From contig JAIRNQ010000232.1 of assembly GCA_031257955.1 (NCBI GenBank), forward strand, positions 1 through 22,393: 22,393 nt of DNA, given 5' to 3'. Under the pieces are notes generated by a model. The model did not search any database. It had not been told where the DNA came from and saw only the letters and a list, made by a program, of their open reading frames with translations. Each line of letters begins with the position of its first letter. Positions within the stretch are counted from its first letter, which is position 1. Made by a program: the position numbers and the translations under genes. Below are positions 13,443-22,393 of the stretch, one piece after another. The stretch comes from Deltaproteobacteria bacterium (GTDB taxonomy: Bacteria; Desulfobacterota; Desulfarculia; Adiutricales; Adiutricaceae).

Positions 13443-15203
13443 GTGAATAGACTTAATCTGAGTTTAAGAATTATTTTGAGCTTCGGGGCCGTTCTTTTGG
13501 CAGCCCTGGTATTGCTTTTGGCCGTAGTTTGGGCCGCCAACGGCGAGCTGGAATCCGAAAGAAATTTTTGGCCGGGCATGTGGGGCTTGGGCAACGTGGC
13601 CGGCGCCCTGGGCCCGGGAGACGATCAAGCGGCGGCTTTGGCCCGGATCCGGGACGCGCTTAGCCAAACGAAAGACAAACGGGCCTTGGCTTTCCTTAAC
13701 TCGGCCGGGGCCATAGTCACCGAACTGGCCCAAAAACGGGCCAACCTGGACAAGGCCGAGGCGGCCTTGGCCCAAAGCCAAAGCTCGCTCCGGCGGGCCG
13801 CCCTGGATTTGGCCTTAAACCCGCCCGAGGGCCTTAAACCGGAGAGCTTGTCCGGTCTTGTGGGCGCCTGCCTTTCGGCGGCCGAAGGCGGGGAAATCGA
13901 CCCGGCCAAAACGGCCCTGGCTAACGCCGCGCCACCGGTAGCCGCGTCTGGTTCCGGGGTCGGGGCCCCATCCGGATCTTTGGCCGCGCTCACCCAGCGC
14001 CTGGAGGATCTGGCCGCCGCCGCGGCGGCCCGGGAGGCCGCGGCCTCGGTTTTGGCCGAGGCGGCCGGCGGCTTGGCCAAGGGACCGAACCTTTCCGCCA
14101 GTTCGGAGTTTAACCTCTGGCCTCGGGTCGGCGTCGGCGTCGTCGCCCTTTTGTTTCTCTCGGCGGCTTTGGTTTGGCTCTTAAGTGTCACGGCCATAAG
14201 GCCCCTGGCCCGGATCCAGGACTGGCTGGACGAGAGCTCTAGGGACGTCACCAAAACGGCCGTCTCGCTTTCGCGGTCTAGCCAATCGCTGGCCCAGGGG
14301 GCCTCGGAAAACACCAAAGCCGTTTTGGACGCCATCTCCAGCCTGGAAGTGCTATTGAACACGGCCAAGCGTAACGCCGGCCACGCCGGACAGGCCAAGG
14401 AACTGATCGACAAGGCCAAATCCTTCGTGGACGAGGCCCACGCCTCTATGCTGCAAATATCGACGGCCATGGAGGAAATTAAAAATTCCGGCTTGGCCAG
14501 CAGCCAAATCGTAAAGACGGTCGACCAAATCGCCTTTCAGACCAACATCCTGGCCCTAAACGCCGCCGTCGAGGCCGCCCGGGCCGGCGAGGCCGGTTTG
14601 AGCTTTGCCGTGGTGGCCGACGAGGTCAGAAACCTGGCCAACAGTTCTTCGGCCGCGGCAAAAAATACCACCTCGATCCTTGATTCCAGCCTAAACCGCA
14701 TCATTGAGGGCGCCGATCTGGTAAAAAGGGCCGAGGAAAGCTTCGAGTCGCTGGTCGCCGTGACCGAAGAGGTGGCCAGCCTCATGACCGGCATCACCGA
14801 GGACAGCCAAGGACAAGCCAGGGAGATCCAAGACGTCCACCAATCCATTGCTTTGATGGACAAAGTCACCCAAGAAAACTCCATGGAGGCGGCCGAGGCC
14901 GGAAACATCTCCAAGGAGCTTAACCGCCAAGCCGATCTGCTGAACCAGACCATCAGCCACGTCTCCGGGGTGGTCACCGGCCGGTCCGGCCCGGCCGCCT
15001 TGGGTCCCGGCCAACGGATGGCCTCGGGCAAGGTTCCCGGGCCTGAGGCTTCCGGCCAGGCTAGCCGGAAAAAATCCCGGGAAGCCAACCTCCTTGAGGC
15101 GGCCAAGGCCGAAACCCCGCCGGCCCCGGCCAGAAAATCCTTTGGCAAACCCAGCAAGAAAGAGCTGGATAAGGCCTTGCCCATGGACGACGATTTTTTC
15201 TAG
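13443..15203 (+). CDS. Methyl-accepting chemotaxis protein, transmembrane
   Basis: A 586-residue chemoreceptor. TM1 is about residues 9-31 and TM2 about 228-249, flanking an Ala-rich, mostly helical periplasmic domain of about 195 residues that I cannot assign to a named sensor family. A full HAMP domain is not evident after TM2; only a short linker (AIRPLARIQDWLDESS) leads into the cytoplasmic coiled coil. The signalling tip is intact: DQIAFQTNILALNAAVEAARAGEAG... FAVVADEVRNLA (361-399), the CheA/CheW contact region. The tail is a Pro/Lys-rich linker ending PMDDDFF, an acidic-aromatic end reminiscent of C-terminal tethers for adaptation enzymes. The start is GTG 13443, chosen because the short basic MNRLNLSLR precedes TM1 directly; no ribosome binding site is visible. 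No che genes are nearby. Confidence 0.9.
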   Translation: MNRLNLSLRIILSFGAVLLAALVLLLAVVWAANGELESERNFWPGMWGLGNVAGALGPGDDQAAALARIRDALSQTKDKRALAFLNSAGAIVTELAQKRANLDKAEAALAQSQSSLRRAALDLALNPPEGLKPESLSGLVGACLSAAEGGEIDPAKTALANAAPPVAASGSGVGAPSGSLAALTQRLEDLAAAAAAREAAASVLAEAAGGLAKGPNLSASSEFNLWPRVGVGVVALLFLSAALVWLLSVTAIRPLARIQDWLDESSRDVTKTAVSLSRSSQSLAQGASENTKAVLDAISSLEVLLNTAKRNAGHAGQAKELIDKAKSFVDEAHASMLQISTAMEEIKNSGLASSQIVKTVDQIAFQTNILALNAAVEAARAGEAGLSFAVVADEVRNLANSSSAAAKNTTSILDSSLNRIIEGADLVKRAEESFESLVAVTEEVASLMTGITEDSQGQAREIQDVHQSIALMDKVTQENSMEAAEAGNISKELNRQADLLNQTISHVSGVVTGRSGPAALGPGQRMASGKVPGPEASGQASRKKSREANLLEAAKAETPPAPARKSFGKPSKKELDKALPMDDDFF

Positions 15204-15246
15204 CCCCGGGCCTTCCTCGGCGGGCTCTGCCGGGCCGAGCCCACGC

Positions 15247-15354
15247 CGGCGCCGATGGCCGGTCCCGTTTGGGGACCTGAGTTCCTTTGGGGCTCTGACC
15301 CGGCGCCGATGGCCGGTGCCGTTTGGCGACCTGAGTTCCTTTGGGGCTCTGAGC
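15247..15354. repeat. 54-bp tandem duplication
   Basis: Two copies, 15247-15300 and 15301-15354, beginning CGGCGCCGATGGCCGGT and differing at about three positions; a partial third start (CCGGCC) follows. The unit is a multiple of three, so any frame without a stop stays open across it. Confidence 0.8.
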
Positions 15355-15713
15355 CGGCCTCGACGGAGATCGGTGTCCCTGGGAGCGGAGTTTTTTCTGA
15401 TTGTTCGACACAACCAAGTTTATGGGAGAAAATTTTAGGTACGCTCGACATATTTGCGATTATTTGATATATATAAGAAAGTCAAATTTAAGGTTTAGCC
15501 TAGTTAGCCTGAACTTTAGCGAATCGATAATGAGAATTGATTTGGTTAATAGCCTTCTTTCTGCTGGCTTGTCTACGATTAGATATTGACTTACATCGAA
15601 AATTGACTAAAATATGACTAATATTAGTCGTCCTGACCCGCGAGGCCGATTGCCCGAGGCCGCTTCCCACGGTTGTCCCGAAAAGGGCAATTGTTGGCGG
15701 CGCCCCGGCGGTC

Positions 15714-15790
15714 CCGTTTTATGAGGGCTTTACAAGGGTTGCCCATAGCCCTCTGGGCGACTCCGTTTTATTAAGGGCTTTTCAAGGGGC
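15714..15790. repeat. Imperfect direct repeat, 49-bp period
   Basis: CCGTTTTATGAGGGCTTTACAAGGG at 15714-15738 is repeated with changes as CCGTTTTATTAAGGGCTTTTCAAGGGG from 15763. Both are followed by GC-rich sequence with GGGCG words. Confidence 0.55.
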
Positions 15791-15892
15791 GCCAGAGCCT
15801 TACGGGCGGCGCCCCGACGGCCCCGGGGGGTCCGTCCCGGGGCGGGAAGGCATCGACATTTGAATTTACCGCGCTTTGGCGCCCATTACCGC

Positions 15893-15921
15893 TTGTGTTT
15901 TAAACACGTGCCATTTAAAAT
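15893..15921 (+). promoter_or_regulatory. Possible sigma70-type promoter for the LysM gene
   Basis: TTGTGT (15893-15898) and TAAAAT (15916-15921) with exactly 17 bp between; the -10 box is good (five of six), the -35 matches only its first three bases. A 13-base near-palindrome GTGTTT-T-AAACAC (15895-15907) overlaps the -35 box and could be an operator. Predicted transcription start about 15928. Confidence 0.4.
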
Positions 15922-15957
15922 AATTAATTAAGCGTTCCGTCCACTTCCTAGCGTGGC

Positions 15958-18633
15958 ATGGCCATGCCCTATCGCGAGGAAGCCGTTCGGGTTGGCCCAT
16001 TAGCGGGGCCGGCCGGGACCTTGCGGGCGGCTACGGTTATTATGGAGTCTCCGTCATTGTCAAATCCCAGGACTAAACACCTCACTTTGCTTAGGCCCGG
16101 CACCTCGGGCGCGCGTTTTGCGCTGGCTTTGGCCCTGGCTTGGACCCTGGCCTGGACGACCGTTGGTTGGTCCTCCCCGGCCCAAGCCCAAACGCCGGGG
16201 GAAGCTTCCCAAGGCCAAACCAACGCGCCGGGTTCGACCGGTTACGCGCAAAGCGGGGGCACGACCGACATCGTTTTGACCAAAACCGTGGAGGTCTACT
16301 CTTACGAGGATCTGACTTTTTCCATCGACAGCTACACCATCAAGCCCGGCGATAACATCGCCAACATCCTTAAGGCCCAAGGGCTGTGGCCCCAGAAGCC
16401 GGACCAGAAGCGCGAATCCCAGCTGCTGCGGCTAGTGGGCGAGCTGAACCCGGTCATCGCCAATATTAACCAGATCTCTTCCGGCCAGACCATTTACCTG
16501 CCCTCGTCCAGGGGGCTGGATGAGGTCAGGGCCCAGGCCGAAGCCCAAGCCGCCCTGAGAAGGAGCCTGGAGACCGACCCGGACGTCAAGAACGTGGCCA
16601 CCTACGAGCTAAACCAACCGGCCCAGAGCCCGGCCAGGGTGGTGGTCAGAAGGCAGATTCCTCCGGAAGAGGAGCTGGCCGAAGGCGAGTATAAGATTTG
16701 GCCCGACGGGAAGGCCCCCGAGGTACCGGCACCGGAACCGGAACCGGCGGATCCGACCCCGGCCCCCGATAACTCCGTAAACGTCATACCCTTTGTGGGC
16801 CAGGGCCAGCAGCCGCCGGCCAGGGAGTCCAGCCAGCCAGTGCCGAACGGGGACACGGCCGTAGCCGAGTCGAAAACGGCCAGGCCAGAGCCGACCCGGA
16901 CGGAACCGGCCAGAACGGAACAGGTTAGACCCCGGGCCCAGACCAGCGCCCCGACCAACGAATGCCCTTTGGCCACGGCCCCCGACGGGACCGTCTTCAG
17001 GACGGTCAAAGTCAGGCAGGGCGACACCTTGGAGAAACTATTGCGGCGTGAGGGCCTAGACAGGAACCTCATCTACCGGCACCTGATCAAGCTTACCGTT
17101 GAGCTTAACCCGGGGCTCAAAAATCCCAACCTGATAGTGGCCGGGGCCGAGCTAAGGATCCCGGCCTCGGGCGGTTACCTAGCCGGCTACGGCTACGAGG
17201 GAGCGGTCGCGGCCGGCGAAAGCGCCCCGCCGGTGGCCAGCGTGGCCCAGGCCCCCGCCCCGACCAGAAGCGCCCCAAGTTCCGGGGCCAAAGACCCGGC
17301 GCCCGTGCCGGCGGAGAAGTATTTGGTCCCGACCAAACGGCTTCCGGCGGCCTCTTTACCGACCATGGACAGCCTGAACGCCAGGACGGCTTTGGGGGTG
17401 ATCTTCACCCGGCTGGGCGAAAAAATTGTCTCTAAAGGCCGTCTGTTCATGCCTTTGGACGAGGCGCCGCATTTCGACGCCGACACGGCCGTGACCCCGG
17501 TCTTGGAACTGAACAACGGCCGCAAGATCGTGCTCGATTGGAACGGCGACATCGATCCCAAATTGGCCAAGCGTTTTACCGACAAGTATACCGAGTATTC
17601 GATTTTTCAGCCGGCCAAGAAAGAGGCCTTCGACAAGGCCCTGGATCGCCTACTGGCCCAGGCCAATTACTACCGTATTTACGGCAAGAACCAAGCCTTT
17701 GAAGGTGGCCGCGACGTAAAGCTTAAAATCTCCGCCGATTGGCTGATCTGGCCCTCGGTGGATAGCTGGAACAAAGGCCAGCCCACCATCGTCAACCTGG
17801 CCCCGGCGGCCGACAACGGCACGCCCCCGGTCTGGGTGAGGTTTTTGTCCGAGCACGGGATGAGAGTCATCGATCTCTACCAGGGGCGCATAGTCGGAAC
17901 GGCCGGCCCCTCCCCTACCCCGGTCAACAACTTCACGGTCATAGAGGTCGACCAAAACCCCAGCGCCTTCGCCGCCGCCCTCATTCGTAGCCTGGGTTAC
18001 TCCCCCAGGGTCGGGGTCACGGTGGACAACGAAAGGGGCCGGGTGGTCACCGGCGGCTCTGAGGCCGATCTGGGCAATTTGCCCCCGGTCTTTTGGGAAA
18101 CGGACAAGGGCCGCTTTATTTTGGAATACGGCGATCTTTCCACCGAGGATCTGCAGATCCTACGCAAAAACGGCTTCAACGTCATCTCCAGCCCCAAGGA
18201 ATTTAGGCCGGTCCTAAAGGCCATACTGGACACCGAAAACATTACCCTGGGCGGGAATTTGGTCCTGAACGGCAACTCCACCGGTGGCCCTTCGATAGAG
18301 CTGACCATCGCCGGCCAGAGCTTCCAGTTTAACGGACGCTCTTACCTGTTCACCCCGGTGAGCCTGCCGGATAACATGACTTCCCTGGACCCCAATCAAA
18401 ACGTGGTGGTCCTCCATTACCGCCAGGGTCCGGCCACGGTCCTCTCCTCGCCCGGACCGGCTTCGACTAACCCGCCGGCCACGCCATCCGCCGCCCCATC
18501 GGGCTCGGGTGACGCCTCTTCCGGGGCCATCACCGCCGAGAGCCTCTCCGACGGTGCCGGGGCCTCGGCCGGGGCCAGCGGTAGCGGCGCTGGCGGGGAC
18601 GGTTCGGCCACCATAACCGTCGAACCGGAATGA
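15958..18633 (+). CDS. Exported double-LysM envelope protein with uncharacterised C-terminal domain
   Basis: Up to 891 residues. A signal peptide (FALALALAWTLAWTTVGW...SPAQAQ) ends near residue 78 of the longest frame; because that leaves a long N-terminus, ATG 16042 (residue 29, MESPSL) is an alternative start. Neither has a clear ribosome binding site. Two LysM domains, which bind N-acetylglucosamine in peptidoglycan, are visible at about 124-183 (DSYTIKPGDNIANIL ... LNPVIANINQISSGQTIYLP) and 348-402 (RTVKVRQGDTLEKLL ... LNPGLKNPNLIVAGAELRIP). Pro/Glu/Thr-rich linkers occupy about 250-335 and 415-455. From about 465 to 820 is a mixed alpha/beta region (VLELNNGRKIVLDWNGDI, RFLSEHGMRVIDLYQGRIVG, GRFILEYGDLSTEDLQILRKNGFNVI) that I do not recognise, then a Ser/Gly/Ala-rich tail. 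It is likely periplasmic and bound to the cell wall. Confidence 0.8.
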   Translation: MAMPYREEAVRVGPLAGPAGTLRAATVIMESPSLSNPRTKHLTLLRPGTSGARFALALALAWTLAWTTVGWSSPAQAQTPGEASQGQTNAPGSTGYAQSGGTTDIVLTKTVEVYSYEDLTFSIDSYTIKPGDNIANILKAQGLWPQKPDQKRESQLLRLVGELNPVIANINQISSGQTIYLPSSRGLDEVRAQAEAQAALRRSLETDPDVKNVATYELNQPAQSPARVVVRRQIPPEEELAEGEYKIWPDGKAPEVPAPEPEPADPTPAPDNSVNVIPFVGQGQQPPARESSQPVPNGDTAVAESKTARPEPTRTEPARTEQVRPRAQTSAPTNECPLATAPDGTVFRTVKVRQGDTLEKLLRREGLDRNLIYRHLIKLTVELNPGLKNPNLIVAGAELRIPASGGYLAGYGYEGAVAAGESAPPVASVAQAPAPTRSAPSSGAKDPAPVPAEKYLVPTKRLPAASLPTMDSLNARTALGVIFTRLGEKIVSKGRLFMPLDEAPHFDADTAVTPVLELNNGRKIVLDWNGDIDPKLAKRFTDKYTEYSIFQPAKKEAFDKALDRLLAQANYYRIYGKNQAFEGGRDVKLKISADWLIWPSVDSWNKGQPTIVNLAPAADNGTPPVWVRFLSEHGMRVIDLYQGRIVGTAGPSPTPVNNFTVIEVDQNPSAFAAALIRSLGYSPRVGVTVDNERGRVVTGGSEADLGNLPPVFWETDKGRFILEYGDLSTEDLQILRKNGFNVISSPKEFRPVLKAILDTENITLGGNLVLNGNSTGGPSIELTIAGQSFQFNGRSYLFTPVSLPDNMTSLDPNQNVVVLHYRQGPATVLSSPGPASTNPPATPSAAPSGSGDASSGAITAESLSDGAGASAGASGSGAGGDGSATITVEPE

Positions 18634-18816
18634 GTCTTTAGCCCAAAATGCCGCCAAGGCAGCGGTTTAGGTTGCTTATTTTTAACGATACGCTCGTATG
18701 AACCACAAAACGTAAGGACGCGGGTATTTACTTATTTAACGAAATGGATTTTTGATGATGAAAAGTGCACTATCGCCCAACGCGATCGCGAAACCCGCTT
18801 GCGACGTTAAGGGTTA

Positions 18817-21813
<2,997 letters not shown>

Positions 21814-21822
<9 letters not shown>

Positions 21823-21834
21823 CCCCCAGGCGCC
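21814..21834 (+). repeat. Hairpin overlapping the hybrid kinase stop codon
   Basis: GGCGCCT (21814-21820) and AGGCGCC (21828-21834) pair perfectly around GACCCCC; the TGA stop (21820-21822) is inside. There is no T-tract, so it is not a standard terminator. Confidence 0.5.
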
Positions 21835-21989
21835 GTAACGAACTCCGGGGTACCCCTTTACCCGATACCCCACAACCGCCCATAAGCCCCCTGGGCGCGT
21901 TTTCTCGCCCGAGTGGCTACTCCCCTACCCGAATCCCCCCTATCGTTCGTCACAGGCGCTCGGGGACGATTTGTCAAGGAGGATTTGGA

Positions 21990-22124
21990 GTGACGCGAAT
22001 TTTAAGTGCTTCTGACTTTTGTTTGGCGTGTGTCATTGTCATTTTATCACGTGGCGAGAGAATGACGTATCCGTTCACGGGGCTGAGAGGCACGCCTCAG
22101 CTTTTTTTCGCCGGGCATTTTTGA
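21990..22124 (+). CDS. Possible 44-residue small ORF with perfect Shine-Dalgarno
   Basis: GTG at 21990 follows AAGGAGG (21976-21982) with a 7-base spacer, the strongest ribosome binding site of the + strand half of the window. The frame runs 44 codons to TGA (22122-22124), reading MTRILSASDF with a short hydrophobic stretch CLACVIVIL, and ends FFAGHF. The composition is not clearly protein-like and I recognise no family, so it may be a leader peptide, a small membrane peptide or a chance match. Confidence 0.3.
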   Translation: MTRILSASDFCLACVIVILSRGERMTYPFTGLRGTPQLFFAGHF

Positions 22125-22200
22125 TCTCTTTTTTGGGCCCTTTCACCGCGCTCTTCATCAATCGAAACGATATTTCCATATTTCTCCCCTCGGGGCCTAA

Positions 22201-22233
22201 CCCATCTTATCCGACGATCTCGGATAAGATGGG
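22201..22233. terminator. Strong perfect hairpin, 14-bp stem
   Basis: CCCATCTTATCCGA (22201-22214), loop CGATC, TCGGATAAGATGGG (22220-22233). Flanking GGCCTAA and CTAAGCC extend the pairing with two mismatches to about 21 bp. There is no T-run on either side, so rather than a classic terminator it could be a large operator, an RNA-processing hairpin or a mobile-element remnant. It lies about 140 bp upstream of the next gene. Confidence 0.5.
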
Positions 22234-22320
22234 CTAAGCCAACGCCTCCTCCCTTAACTTTTGTCCCGTAAATAACGTCCTAGGCGTTTCCCGGTTCAGT
22301 GGTCTCGTTCACATTGGCCA

Positions 22321-22349
22321 TTGCGCGCCTTGGTTATTGTGAGTATAAT
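22321..22349 (+). promoter_or_regulatory. Promoter of the gene starting at 22372
   Basis: A perfect -10 box TATAAT (22344-22349) lies 17 bp downstream of TTGCGC (22321-22326), which matches the first half of a -35 box. Transcription would start near 22356, giving a short leader of about 16 bases that contains the ribosome binding site. Confidence 0.6.
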
Positions 22350-22371
22350 TATAAAAAAGGAGATAGCTCTG

Positions 22372-22393
22372 ATGTCTGAAACTATCAACCCTG
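22372..22393 (+). CDS. 5' end of an unidentified gene (truncated by window end)
   Basis: ATG at 22372 preceded by AAGGAG about 9 bases upstream and a good promoter. Only MSETINP is visible, too little to identify the product. Confidence 0.7.

Larger units (their letters stand above)
15204..15957. other. Spacer between chemoreceptor and LysM genes
   Basis: About 750 bp without a supported gene. It contains a hairpin directly after the chemoreceptor gene (CTCGGC 15216-15221 with GCCGAG 15234-15239), a 54-bp tandem duplication (15247-15354), an AT-rich part (about 15400-15620), a second pair of GC-rich repeats (15714-15790) and a promoter-like pair near the LysM gene. ORFs across the 54-bp repeat lack ribosome binding sites. 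Confidence 0.5.
21823..22371. other. Spacer downstream of the hybrid kinase
   Basis: About 550 bp. Apart from the possible small ORF (21990-22124), the strong hairpin (22201-22233) and the promoter (22321-22349), nothing else is supported. A palindrome GGGGTACCCC lies at 21847-21856. Confidence 0.5.

Noticed and set aside
15255..15467. + strand ORF with repeated PEFLWGS peptide
   Set aside because: It reflects the 54-bp tandem duplication, which is a multiple of three; no ribosome binding site.
15955..15968. 14-bp palindrome GGCATGGCCATGCC as an operator
   Set aside because: It overlaps the first codons of the LysM frame and may be chance in GGCC-rich DNA.
16228..16246. tRNA T-arm-like GGTTCGACC
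   Set aside because: It lies inside the LysM coding sequence and has no surrounding cloverleaf.

Overview
This window looks like a bacterial chromosome segment. Its genes are compact and GC-rich, with very frequent GGCC words, and are separated by unusually long spacers (0.3-1.0 kb), some of them AT-rich. The gene content suggests a deltaproteobacterial (Desulfobacterota-type) anaerobe: a V4R-domain sensor next to a GGEEF diguanylate cyclase, a chemoreceptor ending in a DDDFF tail, a long cytoplasmic hybrid histidine kinase and a large double-LysM envelope protein. That placement is inference from gene content and style; there is no rRNA or tRNA here to confirm it.

Layout. (1) 1-2804, + strand, AT-richer: the C-terminal end of an AAA-ATPase/PD-(D/E)XK nuclease-family protein (cut by the window edge), then a 699-residue KAP-type P-loop NTPase. 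These look like accessory or defence-type genes. (2) 3004-10264, - strand: aspartate 1-decarboxylase (panD), a secreted alpha/beta hydrolase with a clear terminator, a tightly packed cassette (a 30-codon small ORF, a 10-TM EamA/DMT transporter, a small winged-helix regulator), histidinol dehydrogenase (hisD), a TadA-type tRNA adenosine deaminase and a secreted VasI-like protein. (3) 10265-11308: a 1-kb spacer with no convincing protein gene. It holds a good sigma70-type promoter followed by a foldable element with a GAAA tetraloop, a perfect GC hairpin and a 20-bp palindrome just before the next gene. (4) 11309-21822, + strand: V4R sensor, diguanylate cyclase, methyl-accepting chemotaxis protein, LysM protein and hybrid histidine kinase. 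All of these concern signalling or the envelope. (5) 21823-22393: a spacer with a possible 44-residue small ORF, a perfect 14-bp-stem hairpin, a promoter with a perfect TATAAT box, and the first seven codons of another gene.

How the parts may fit together. V4R plus GGEEF is a plausible ligand-to-c-di-GMP pair. The chemoreceptor and hybrid kinase add chemotaxis or biofilm-type outputs, but no cognate CheA or output regulator is in the window. The transporter cassette looks translationally coupled: each downstream Shine-Dalgarno sequence overlaps or abuts the preceding stop codon, so the winged-helix protein may regulate the transporter. panD and hisD are isolated from other genes of their pathways.

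The spacers are rich in local tandem duplications (units of 16, 32, 49, 54 and 84 bp) and inverted repeats. No CRISPR array, insertion sequence, integrase or attachment site was seen.
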